This document shows positions 31,803-42,074 of a DNA stretch of 60,437 nucleotides, in pieces. Source of the stretch: Cladosporium sp. IMV 00045 (lineage: Eukaryota > Ascomycota > Dothideomycetes > Cladosporiales > Cladosporiaceae). The position numbers and the translations under genes are program-made. The stretch covers positions 1 to 60,437 of the forward strand of contig MSJI02000631.1 in the NCBI GenBank assembly GCA_001931905.2, given 5' to 3'. The stretch's first letter is position 1, and each line of letters starts with the position of its first letter. The notes beneath the pieces were generated by a model, which was not told where the DNA came from, did not search any database, and saw nothing but the letters and a program-made list of their open reading frames with translations.

Positions 31803-33661
31803 TCAGAGACACCCAGTCCACTGAGGAATCGGGCGGCCGTCCACATCAGCTTTGATGCGCATGGCCAGGAATCTGGAATAGTACCGAGCATGAGCATACC
31901 CATGGCCAGTGTACCAAAGGGCGGGATCTGTTGAGAAAAGGGAGTGTTAGATCCTGACCCAGTGTGTAGCTTCACAAAAAAAAACAAGCGAGTATATCTT
32001 AACTTACGTCCCGTATCCCTCCATGCCCCCCGTGTCTCGCCCTCCGCATTGCACTGCCAGAACTCTTCAAGGTTCTTGGCCACGTCTTCCCCCACGATGC
32101 GTGCCGCGCACGCTTTCATGTCGTTCGAGTAGCCGGTCGCGAACGTTATCACGTCGGCTTCGAGCTCGCTGCCGTCGCTGAATCTCAGTCCTTTCACGGT
32201 ATATTCCACGGGCAAAGCGTCGCTTTTGACCTTAACCCGGCCGTCGGCGATGAGTTCGCCAGAGCCGACGTCGAAAAAATGTCCGCCTTCCCGATCATAG
32301 ATCAAACCCCACAAATCACCGTACCGCTCCGCCAAATACCCCTTCGCTTCCAATCTGTCAAAGTAAGCCGGATCCAGATCCGCGCAAGCTCGTATCCCCT
32401 CCATGGCAACCAAGCGCTGCACGGGCAGCGGGTTGTTGAGCAAGATGCGATCGGAGACTTCGCTGGGGACGTCTGGCTTGTAGACGGGGTCGACGAGCGC
32501 GCTGAACGTCGAGGCGGGCAGGACAAAGGTCTTGCCGCGCTGCACGAGCGTCACGCTCGAGAAGTTCGCGCGCACCATGTCGGCGATGATGTCGTGCGCC
32601 GTGTTCGCGGAGCCGATCACGATGCCTTTCTTGCCGCGCCAGGGAGTGGCGTTTTTCCAGTCGATGCCGTGCAGCACGGTGCCCTTGTAGGTGGGGCGGT
32701 TGGCGTAGGTGGGACTGATGGGGTTGGTGCCTCTGCTGCCGGTTGCGAGGACGAGGTGGCGGGCGGTCAGGGTTGATGGTTTGCCGTCACGTACTGCGTT
32801 GATTGTCCAAGTTTTGTTGGTAGCGTCGTATTTCGCGTTGATGACTTTGGTGCTGTTTGTTACGTTGATGCCGAACGTGTTCACGTACTTCTGGAATCCT
32901 TTCGCGAGATCGGAGCTCTTCAGATGGTACGGGTCTTCTGCCGCGAACGTCTTCGGCCACCCGGGCAGCTGATTGAAGTCGCGCGAGGTGTGCAATTTGA
33001 CAGACTCATAGCGAGCTTTGGTCCAGATATCGCCGACGCTGTCGTGCTGTTCGAGCACTTCGTATGACAGACCTAGCGATTTCAGACGGCCTGCCATGCT
33101 CAGGCCTGCTACTGCGGCTCCTACCACGACACAATCGAGGCAGCCATTGTCATGAGTGTCTGGCGGACCAGGCTGCAGCTTGTCGACGTCAGGGAACCCA
33201 TTTGGTTGCTCGAGGACCGTCGTTATCAACCATATCTTCCAAGACCCATTGTGAGGAACAAGTCCCAGGCTACCAGAGCATCTCGCTGGACATGCACCGC
33301 TGGTGTCGAATGTAATTCCCACTTGCAGCCAGCAAGCTTTGGGACCGAAGCGAAGCACTTGTGCCGAGTCTGCCGTCACTGCCAGGTTCTGGAGCGCCGC
33401 TTTCTTGCAGAGATGTCGCCATGTCTTCGATACAAGATTTTGGCCATAGAAGGTGCGGAAGGTACCAGCGAGGGCTAACAAGTCTCTCCAGATGGCGTTG
33501 TCGGCCAGATGGTTCGCTTCGAGATCTAGAAGCTGTGGAATGACAGCGGCTACGATCGACTCTTTGTCTATGTCATCTGGGATGTATTCTTCTGGTAAGG
33601 TTGCAGGATGTTCTGTCAGCGAGACGGTGGGCGTGGGGAAAGTTGCTGCTATAGAGCCCAT
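31803..33661 (-). CDS. Flavin-containing monooxygenase-like protein with NTF2-like N-terminus
   Basis: Exons 33661-32008 and 31927-31803 (80-nt intron, donor GTAAGT) give 592 aa. The N-terminal ~160 residues look like an NTF2/SnoaL-like domain, as in many fungal group-B monooxygenases. The FAD site is CVVVGAAVAGLSMAGRLKSLG (~residue 178), here with GAAVAG in place of the usual GAGQAG. The NADPH site is KGIVIGSANTAHDI (~349), and TFATGYSND (~506) closes the FAD domain. Reading through the intron stays open and ends at 31709, but gives a C-terminus unlike the family; splicing gives HPALWYTGHGYAHARYYSRFLAMRIKA, which matches the family. Such enzymes oxygenate N, S or ketone substrates; the substrate here is unknown. 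It neighbours a Zn2Cys6 regulator and other oxidoreductases. Confidence 0.9.
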
Positions 33662-33889
33662 GGTAATGGTTATGATTCAAGGTTGTGTGTAGCTGTGATA
33701 TTGCTGGCAAGTATGCTCTAATAGTAAGCCACTCAGATATAGATCTTTAACCAAGGACGACCGAGATGAGCGTCGGAGCCTGAGCTATACGTATGCGTCT
33801 GTTCAGTACCAGAATCTCACGGCACATGGAGCTATGCCAGCCGCACAGGATCACCCGGGAAGGAAGAGCATACTCATCAGCCAACCGAA

Positions 33890-33907
33890 GCATGTCTCGG
33901 GACATGC
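33890..33907. promoter_or_regulatory. Palindrome GCATGTC-N4-GACATGC upstream of FMO
   Basis: A perfect 7-bp inverted repeat with a TCGG spacer, 229-246 nt before the FMO start codon. Possible binding site for a dimeric regulator; identity unknown. Confidence 0.35.
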
Positions 33908-34362
33908 ATGCAGTCAGCATCATATGCGTTGTGCTGCATATTCCGGGTCGGTGAACCGTTGGTGGGCCCCGGATCTCCGATGATATACTTGAAGGAAGCC
34001 TGCATTAGCGTGGTGATATCTCGCTGTCCAGGTACATGTACTGATTATAGCTGGTAGAGAACTGTCAAGGTTCGAGGCTGAACAGGAGGTACTTTGATGC
34101 GAGGAGCTCGGTACTCAAAAGCATGTTGTGTTGGTGAGAGGCGCGTGTGATGAACCAAAGTTCACATCCATGCGATTCTTTGTGATGGGGCAGTGAGATT
34201 TTTAGATCGATGCTCCAACGAACACGAGAAAATCAAGCTGCCATCACAAAAGCAACATAGCACATAGAAGAACGAACATATAATCATTTTATGTAGTATT
34301 TCTATCTTCCTAGGGCATGAGAAGGCGAAGAGAGCATGCTGATGTTGGGATTCAGGTGGGGC

Positions 34363-34380
34363 TTAGGGTTAGGGTTGGGG
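34363..34380 (+). repeat. Interstitial telomere-like repeat (TTAGGG)2
   Basis: Two perfect TTAGGG units followed by TTGGGG. Too short for a telomere relic to be certain; similar boxes occur in promoters bound by telobox proteins. Confidence 0.6.
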
Positions 34381-34691
34381 TAAGAAGCCACGAGCGACAG
34401 GCATCGCTGTTGGGCACGCAAAGGGCACAAAACCAATGATTGACGTGAGTTGTTATACATACAGGACCATTTATTGCAGTAGTCATGGTGTTGGTGTCAA
34501 TTATATACAAAGAGCCGAATCGAGTCACTTCAAGGCCCAATGCCGAACATCGGGACAAGTATGTCGCAAAGCGCAGGCCTTCAGGCGGGGAAGCAACGCC
34601 ATTCGACGCGCTTTCTCACCAGCCCTCTCCTACATACATACATGCAACATCACCGCCCCGATTTATACTAGATCAAATCATTCATACAAAC

Positions 34692-35225
34692 ATGCCGCGT
34701 GGCCCTGAAGCACCCCTGTGGAAGCGCCATCTGGCGCTGGCCTACACTCAAGATCTCAAGATGGAATCCGAGGAGGTGTGCCGCCGCCTGGAGGTGACGA
34801 GAAGTTGGCTGGAGAAGTTCATCATGAGGACCAAGGAATACGCCAACAACAGCACCAAACTCGAGGACCTCATGGCCTGTGCAGCCCCCAAAGCCCGCTC
34901 TGGACGACCCAAAACTGCTCCTCCCAAACCCGAACGGAAGAAAAAGACTGCTGCTAGGAAATCAGCAGCTGCACGCAAGTCCGCGACCAAGGACACCATC
35001 GTGGCGGCAGCCTCAGGCGCTCCAGATGGCACATCTCAAGTTCAAGCCGTCGCCGCCGCCCCAGATCCAGGTCCAGCTCCTGAGATGTCTCCGGAAATGA
35101 GCCGACTGGACCCCGCGCTAACCTCTGGAAAAGAGACACAACAGCAGCAACCCGGTCTGGACTTCCATCAACACTTGATTTGGCCTGGAAGCAACAGCAC
35201 AATGTACCCTGTCGTTGGCCTTTAA
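34692..35225 (+). CDS. Small basic HTH/AT-hook-like protein
   Basis: Single exon, 177 aa from an ATG at 34692 in good context (ACAAACATGCC). The same frame is open 69 codons upstream, but only with a non-ATG start and repeat-like composition. Residues ~11-50 (LALAYTQDLKMESEEVCRRLEVTRSWLEKFI) look like a helix-turn-helix. Residues ~66-100 are very basic, with an AT-hook-like ARSGRPKT core followed by Ala/Lys repeats resembling histone H1-like tails. The C-terminus is Pro/Gln-rich. I recognise no named family. Its stop is only 26 nt before the start of a Zn2Cys6 factor on the same strand. DNA binding is inferred from composition; the protein could also be spurious. Confidence 0.5.
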   Translation: MPRGPEAPLWKRHLALAYTQDLKMESEEVCRRLEVTRSWLEKFIMRTKEYANNSTKLEDLMACAAPKARSGRPKTAPPKPERKKKTAARKSAAARKSATKDTIVAAASGAPDGTSQVQAVAAAPDPGPAPEMSPEMSRLDPALTSGKETQQQQPGLDFHQHLIWPGSNSTMYPVVGL

Positions 35226-35251
35226 CATTCGAGTCCACATGAAGAAAACAC

Positions 35252-36649
35252 ATGTCGTCGCCCCTCGCCGAGCATCCGCCCAAGCGTCAGCGGACGGTTG
35301 AAGGCTCCTGCTGGGCGTGCAAGCAGCGGCGCGTCAAATGCGATTTGCAGAAACCTGCCTGCCGAAGATGTGTGACATCCGGCACGGAGTGCTGTTATGA
35401 CAAGGTCCTCCTTCGTTGGGACGCACGGCGTAGCCGGACTTCCATTGTTCAACAGCAGACGCTTGGACCTCTCACCGTCGGACCACTCTCCTTCCAAACG
35501 CCACTCGCCGTGCCTGAGAAGAAGGCACTCGACTACTTTCGCGGTCGGCTCTGGCCTTTGCTATCAACTTCGGATCAGCCATGCCAGCCGCCTATATCCA
35601 TTGCTCTACAATCGCAGCCCGTCCTCGAGGCAGCTTGTATCTTCGCGGAAGCTCATCGCGCTCTCAAAGATCGGGAAGCATCAAATCAAAGCCTGATAAA
35701 TAGGCGTGTCAAATGCCTGGCTGGTATCCGAGGGTCGCTTGTCGATCCATCGACCTCAAATACAGCCCTTCACGCTTTGCTTTTAGCCGTACTGCTTCTC
35801 TACCACTCGGATGGCTTTGTCGATTGTTTGCAGCCTCATGCATCAACAAATTCGCACCATGCCGGCGTAGTTGCCATAGTGCGCAGCCTCGGTGGCTTTG
35901 ACCGTGTCTTACAAAGCGCAAACAAGGAGATCAGCATGCTACTTTCCGAGTTTGCCACGACCGATGTCATCAACGCGATGCTACGAGGCATTCAGCCCAG
36001 CGTTTCTCATACGACCTGGGATAATATCGAATCTGGGCCCGTCTGGTGGGAAACCGGACAGCATGGCAAAGTAACTTTTGCGTCAGTCTTCGGTATAATG
36101 ACAGAACTGGCGCATTATGCATACGAAATTGGCCAGGGAAACAGTACCATAGTCAATAGGGTCGACCATTTCGAGCGCGTGCTGCAGCCCTTGTATCCGT
36201 CGCTTGTGGATTTTGCATCGACTGACATGAGCGATTCGTACGAGGACGAGAGTGCCCGCAAGGCAGCGATCTATTCACAAGCACTGTGTCGGGCCTTTCA
36301 GCATGCTGCTATGATCTTCCTGTATCGAGCTGTGTGCTTTTTACCAACAAAGCATTTCCTCGTTCAGCAGCATGTTCGAGCGTGCTTAGCTTGCATCACG
36401 AGCATGGAAATGGACTCCAAGTCGCACAACTGTACCGTCTTCCCACTTTACGTCACTGGGGCGCATGCGATTGATTCTGCCTGCAGAGCGACTGTTCTGT
36501 CGCGAATAGATGCTGTTCAAGAGGGTCTTGGTTTCGAGTCGGTCGTTTCCATTCGTCAGGCACTGGAGCAATTGTGGCAATCAGATCAGCAATCAGCAGA
36601 CTGGCACAATACATTCAATAATCTTCCGCAAGGAACGCTGGTGCTTTGA
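35252..36649 (+). CDS. Zn2Cys6 (Gal4-type) transcription factor
   Basis: Single exon, 465 aa. The zinc cluster lies at residues ~20-47: CWACKQRRVKC then CRRC and the last Cys after VTSGTE, spacing C-x2-C-x6-C-x6-C-x2-C-x6-C. The start codon follows closely after the upstream gene (26 nt). The remaining ~400 residues match the fungal-specific regulatory domain of the DUF3468 type in general organisation: helical, with conserved-looking segments such as RVKCLAGIRGSLVDPS and YSQALCRAFQHAAMIFLYRAVC. It probably binds CGG-containing sites in the nucleus. Neighbouring oxidoreductase genes on both sides make it a candidate pathway-specific regulator (inference). Confidence 0.88.
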   Translation: MSSPLAEHPPKRQRTVEGSCWACKQRRVKCDLQKPACRRCVTSGTECCYDKVLLRWDARRSRTSIVQQQTLGPLTVGPLSFQTPLAVPEKKALDYFRGRLWPLLSTSDQPCQPPISIALQSQPVLEAACIFAEAHRALKDREASNQSLINRRVKCLAGIRGSLVDPSTSNTALHALLLAVLLLYHSDGFVDCLQPHASTNSHHAGVVAIVRSLGGFDRVLQSANKEISMLLSEFATTDVINAMLRGIQPSVSHTTWDNIESGPVWWETGQHGKVTFASVFGIMTELAHYAYEIGQGNSTIVNRVDHFERVLQPLYPSLVDFASTDMSDSYEDESARKAAIYSQALCRAFQHAAMIFLYRAVCFLPTKHFLVQQHVRACLACITSMEMDSKSHNCTVFPLYVTGAHAIDSACRATVLSRIDAVQEGLGFESVVSIRQALEQLWQSDQQSADWHNTFNNLPQGTLVL

Positions 36650-37656
36650 TATCGCGACAGCCATTGTGCAACTCAGCTCGCATCAAGCGGGCAAAAGGCG
36701 CAGCGCGAGAACCTTTCACCAACTCAATGCTTATGTGCTCATCTCTATGGATACATCTGTGCTACGAGCGCCTCCAGGCAAGATTGCCACCTTCGGTCGC
36801 CTCGAATCTCTTGTTATCCGAGCGTAAGCGCAAGACGCGCTGTGGTGGCAAGGGTAGGACGGCATCTTATCAGTCGCGTGGAGGACAGCGATGTTTTAAT
36901 GTGTAATTTTGCGAACGTGCGGCGTGAAGTGAGGGGGTATTTCCAAGTTCAACGAAGCAAAACGAAGGGACGATGTGAGGAATGCAAGCATAGGGTTTGA
37001 TGCACTAAAGAACCGGGGCCTTTTGCCCACCGCCTTGGAAATGGCACTGTTCAGTTCAGCCTTCTCCAGCCGAGTCTTGAGGAGCACGGCCACGGATTTG
37101 TGTCATGGGTGGCATCCCTGTCGATAAACTAAGTCGGTACTTATGGAGGTAGCAGGAGTTTAGAAGTAGTCCCGCATGGGGAAGTGCAAAATATTATGTC
37201 AGATATCAGAAGCTATGGATCTTCACGCACGATAAGGCCAACGGTGGTCATCCGACTTGCCTTCTCGAGCGAAGCCTTAAAACAAGCTTCTTTCTGACCT
37301 AGCAAATTCCTGACGGTGTCGTCACAGAGATCACGGCACATCAACTTTCACTCCAGATAAACAGGCGGGCAATAGTTGTCACTTTACTTGCCTCACTCAG
37401 TAACTTAAGCGCGCGGCAGAGGAGTCAAAAAGTGCCGGACCCCGCGGACACCCTCGCACATTCGATATCGCTTCAGGCAAGTCGAGAGACCATCTTCTGC
37501 TCTATCAGAAAATACCTGAGGCACACAGAAGGATGGGCTGGACTAAAGATGTGACCGTTAGGAAGGGTTATATACTGTATGACCGGACTTGGTCATGCCA
37601 ATGACTTGTAGTCGAAGTACTGCGACATTGTTTTAATCCTGTTGAAACTGCTGTCA
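36650..37656. other. Intergenic region between the Zn2Cys6 gene and DUF3445 copy 2
   Basis: 1.0 kb of moderate AT content, holding the terminator of the factor gene and the promoter of DUF3445 copy 2. No gene or strong repeat recognised. Confidence 0.5.
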
Positions 37657-39153
37657 ATGATGGATGCAGCAATTTCTGAGTGGGTGCGTCATGCATCAAG
37701 CACAACACCAATTACGGGTTTTCTCATACTATGCGTCGCGAGTACGCTTGCCCTCTCTCTTATATTGAAGAAATCAAAAGAGACAGGGAAAGGTCAGTCT
37801 GAGAACAAGCGTTCTCAATCACGCGACCATCCCATCGCCACACAGTGCAATTAACAAAACCACTGCAGGCGCATCATCAAGCTCACCACCACCAACACCA
37901 TTCCAAACACCCCTACCAACACCACTGGAAGACTTCGACCTGGACACATCGAAACCGCAAGTCTACCGCCCCTTCCGCCATGGCAAGAACCACATCACCA
38001 TGGGGATCCGCAAGCTGGACTGGAACCACTGGATCGAGATGGATTCCAACTACAAACGCTACCACGACCTGAAAGTCTCCGAGCTGGAGAAAGACCTCGA
38101 CGCGCACGTCAAGTACTTCGACGATGCTGTCACCCGCGATGCGTGTTTTGAGATGCTGGAAGAGGTGACGAGGTTTCTGACGCATCGCTATCCGAGGATT
38201 TTTCGACTGAGTGAGGGCGTTTTGCGTAATGCTGTTACGGGGGAGGAGCTTAGGTATCCTGCGGGTGTGCTTATTTGATTCTTATCGCTTCTTGAGGCCG
38301 GACTAACATACCTTAGCGAACCCTACGGATGCCCTAGCCACCGCTGCACGTCTTGTGCAGGACGATCTGGTATTGATGGTCAAGCGCGACGGTACGGTCA
38401 TGATCTCTTGGAGTATCAAACATACACAACGCAGAAGCTGACACTACTACTAGATGGAGAATACCACTTCAACGCTGGCGCCGTCTGCCTGCCGGGATTC
38501 TGGCGGCTGCGAGAGAAATTCGGCATGTCTTTAGACACGCTGCATTTCGAGGCCAAAGTCCCCCATTATGGAGCCAAGCTTCAGAAGTCGATGAATCGTT
38601 TCTTCAACACTATGGCACCGGAGAAGCCTGTGACTAGGAATAATGTAAGCTGTCGAAATAGCTTGTGGATTTTTCGAGAATGTCGCTAAACATCCATAGT
38701 TCTTCATTCAACTCGACGATGGTCTGCACTGGTCCCATCGCATGGGAGAGCAGAAAGGTGAAGAAGTGGCTTGTAAGTCTCAAGAGAACGTGATCGTAAG
38801 ACCAAACTCCGAAGCTAACACCCTTCACAGCCTGGGAAAGCGCAAACAGCAGAGGACTGACGGTCGAAGAAATCCACTTCCGATCCGAACGACAGACGCT
38901 CCGCCGCCTCCCTCGTTCAGGCGCTTTGATGTTTACCATTCGCACTTATTTCGAGCCCATGACGACTATCGCCCAAGAACCGCATGTGCCCGGTCGGCTG
39001 GCGGAAGCCATTCGCAATTGGGATGAGGATGTGTCGAGGTATAAGGGACGGGCGCATTGGGATCATCTCCTACTGCCGTATCTTGATGAGCAGCATCGAT
39101 TACAGACTGATAGTGGGGTGTTGGAGGAGCCGGAGGGGGATTTTCCGTTTTGA
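37657..39153 (+). CDS. DUF3445 (HRQ) family haem-dependent oxidative N-demethylase-like protein, copy 2
   Basis: Six exons: 37657-37792, 37869-38264, 38317-38391, 38454-38644, 38700-38772 and 38831-39153; introns 52-76 nt; 397 aa. It is a paralogue of the protein at 24169-25562. An N-terminal helix ([19 protein letters not shown]) is followed by the domain: [111 protein letters not shown] and [13 protein letters not shown]. The first intron has the same position, phase (1) and GTCAGT donor as in copy 1; the other four introns are unique to this copy. Each junction restores a paralogue match. The family's studied bacterial enzyme releases formaldehyde from methylated amines, and an aldehyde dehydrogenase follows 558 nt downstream on the same strand. 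Confidence 0.87.
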
Positions 39154-39710
39154 TGAAGCTTTCGAGCTGTTGTTGGTAGAGTATAGATGCCCAAGAGACA
39201 ATAATGCAAGTCGATTCATCTCAATAACGACATGCTACTCAATCCATCGCAAAATATGTAGAATCAGAAAGAGGCATGTTCTCGCGAGAATAACAGACTT
39301 TATCATGTCCATCTGCCCTATGCCGCAATAGGAAAGTTTAATGCCCAAGAAACACCAGAAACCCCACCGAGCCCGGGATCTGCTGGCCCTGCATGTAATC
39401 ACAAGCTACGTCGCAACCTCTTCTCTCGCGAACCACCATCTTGTATCAAAGCATAACCCCGCTTCGACACGCCACTTGTCGTCCTGTCTTAGGCAACTTG
39501 GGTGGGTATGGCTGAGCAAGCCGATAAGTCGCTCCTCGGTCGTGTTAGAGCTCTTCACGAGGCGGGCCTCTACTTCTTCATAATTCCTCCGATCTCGTAG
39601 GTTCTTGTTTTAAGGAAGTGTCAAGTTATCGCTTCAACTTATCTCTACCTAAGATTCTTTGACGTTGTTTGGAATTATCATCCTACTGACAGAAGTGTGC
39701 TATCAAAGCC
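39154..39710. promoter_or_regulatory. Intergenic region, DUF3445 copy 2 / ALDH
   Basis: 557 nt between co-oriented genes, holding a terminator and the ALDH promoter. Nothing specific recognised. Confidence 0.45.
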
Positions 39711-41544
39711 ATGGCTGAGGTACTCCAACTCACAGCGCCGAACGGCACCAAATATGCTCAGCCGACCGGTAGATGATCCTTACATACCACTGAACATCGA
39801 ATGTGCCAGGTCCTCTAACACAAGCAGGCCTCTTCATCAACAACGAATTCGTCCCCGCCACCTCCGGCGAGACCATCGAAACAGTCAACCCCTACGACGA
39901 AACCGTCATCGCCAAAATCCAAGCCGCAGGCGAGAAGGACGTCGACTCCGCCGTCGCAGCAGCACGAGCGGCTTTCAAGTCCGGCTCGGAATGGCGAAAC
40001 CTGACGCCCCAAGAGCGCGGCGCTCTCCTCTGGAAGCTGGGAGACCTGTGCAAGCGCGACGAGCACATTCTGGCCACCATCGATGCCTGGGACAACGGCA
40101 AGCCTTTCGATGTTGTGCTCGGCGAGGATGTCGCGGAGACGGTTTCGGTGTTTAGGTATTATGCTGGTTGGGCGGATAAGATTTACGGTCAGACGATTGA
40201 TGTGGGAAATGCGAAGCTTGCTTATACGAAGCATGAGCCGCTTGGTAAGGCAGATTGGTAGTTATTTAAAGGTGGGAGCAGACCTGCTAATGCCTAATCA
40301 GGTGTGTGCGGCCAGATCATTCCCTGGAACTTCCCTGTGATGGTATGTATGCTTGTTTGGACTGTTGGACTGAGTGAATACTGACCATTTCGCAAAGATG
40401 GCTGCGTGGAAACTGGGCCCTGCTCTAGCCTGTGGCAACACTGTCGTGCTCAAACCCGCCGAGCAGACTCCGCTGTCAGCACTGTACTTGGCTACTCTGA
40501 TCAAAGAAGCAGGATTCCCAGCTGGCGTTGTGAACGTCGTGCCCGGATACGGCAAGACAGCTGGATCAGTTCTTGCTGGACATCAAGGGGTTGACAAGAT
40601 TGCTTTCACTGGAAGCACTGCGACCGGCCGCAACATCATGAAGTCCGCTGCTATCAACATGAAGAACATCACGCTTGAGACTGGTGGCAAGAGCCCTCTT
40701 GTGGTGTTCGAAGACGCTGACTTGGACCAGGCCGTCAAGTGGTCGCATGTTGGAATCATGGGTAAGGTTTGCGACAGATTGCCCGCAGTGTCACAACATT
40801 GACATTACTCGCAGCCATGGCCGGCCAGGTCTGTACGTCCACATCGAGAATCTACATCCAGGACTCGATCTACGACAAATTCCTGGAGGAGTTCAAGAAG
40901 TACACGCAAGAGAACACCACAATCGGCAGCCAATTCGACAGCAATGTCACGCACGGTCCTCAAATCAGCAAGTCCCAGCAGGACAAGATCCTGAGCTACG
41001 TTGACTCTGCAAAATCTGAAGGCGCAAGGCTGGTGTTGGGAGGTGAAGTGTCCAACAAGCAGGGCTATTTCGTCGACCCAACGATTTTCGCGGACGTCAG
41101 GAATGACATGAAAGCAGTGCGGGAGGAAGTTTTCGGACCTTTCGTCGTGGTGCAGTCGTTCAAATCGGAAGACGAGGTGATTGAGAAAGCAAACGACACT
41201 GAGTACGGTCTTGGTGCGGCAGTGTTCACCAAGGATATCGTCCGCGGACACCGTGTTGCAGGCGAAATCCAAGCTGGAATGGTTTGGGTAAGCACTCCTC
41301 TCCTATCCTGCAGGTTTATTTGGACAGAACTAAGGCAGCAGCAGATCAACAGCTCGCAGGACAGCCACTTTGGTATCCCGTTTGGTGGGTACAAGCAGAG
41401 CGGTATTGGGAGAGAGCTCGGCCAGTATGCTCTTTCGGCTTACACGCAGGTCAAGGCGGTTCATGGTAAGCCAATCAACCTAATACATGCATATGCAATG
41501 CATTCACTAAGCATGTCGCAGTCAACTTGGGGACTTGGCTATGA
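39711..41544 (+). CDS. NAD(P)-dependent aldehyde dehydrogenase
   Basis: Seven exons: 39711-39768, 39828-40244, 40302-40342, 40398-40761, 40815-41287, 41345-41465 and 41522-41544; 498 aa, the standard ALDH length. The enzyme oxidises aldehydes to acids. Family marks are [23 protein letters not shown] at the start, [11 protein letters not shown] (NAD-binding), the GSTATGRNI loop, the general base Glu in [12 protein letters not shown] (~266), the nucleophile Cys in GQVCTS (~300), [13 protein letters not shown] and [16 protein letters not shown]. Splicing the last 23 nt gives the family ending VHVNLGTWL. It resembles the cytosolic ALDH class used for acetaldehyde and related aldehydes. No targeting peptide is evident. 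It lies downstream of a DUF3445 gene and upstream of an SDR gene, all on the plus strand. Confidence 0.95.
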
Positions 41545-42074
41545 TCCGACGAATGGTTCTTGCCTGGTGACAGTGTTTTGAGATGCTTCTGCAAGTGTAT
41601 TCCTGAAAGTCGACTCTGAATCAAGGTTGTCGACTTGAACTTGACTGAGATTGTGTAACGTGTATTGAATGAACGCTCAATGATTTTGGTATGATGATTT
41701 AGCCATTCGACGGAAGTACCATGAGATCAATATCCGTTTCGGCAGCATAAAGCCCCGGCTGCAATTTCGTTTCGTGTAGGGTTGCTGTTCTGCTCCACCA
41801 CAACGTGGCCAGCCACCCTCCCAAGACCGGGAACGGAGTTAAGCCCTCCCGATTTCCGGCTTTCGCATTCTTTGATCATGTAAACGGAATATTGGCGCTT
41901 ATGTCATGACTGGACATTTAACAGTCAGTATATCCGAAAGACACTACATGTATATAACAGATGGTCATTACCTAGATTCATCGACCACTACTCAAGTGTT
42001 GTTCACGCTGGAGACCTTTAACCGTCGACAAAACTTACACCTTACCAACTTATCACGATCGACCAATCATCGAA
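41545..42074. other. Intergenic region, ALDH / SDR
   Basis: 530 nt holding the ALDH terminator and SDR promoter. A string near 41818-41850 resembles an internal part of 5S rRNA but lacks the rest and is not called. Confidence 0.45.

Larger units (their letters stand above)
33662..34691. other. Divergent intergenic region upstream of FMO and the HTH-like gene
   Basis: 1.0 kb. It contains a palindrome at 33890-33907, about 230 nt before the FMO start, and a short interstitial telomere-like repeat at 34363-34374. A pol III B-box-like string near 34075 lacks an A box and is not a tRNA. No gene supported. Confidence 0.5.

Noticed and set aside
34040..34095. Possible tRNA (B-box-like GGTTCGAGGC)
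   Set aside because: No proper A box, acceptor stem or anticodon arm could be drawn around it.
41818..41855. 5S rRNA-like string (GGAACGGAGTTAAGC)
   Set aside because: Only an internal piece resembles 5S rRNA. The flanks do not form the conserved stems and the fungal 5S consensus is not matched.
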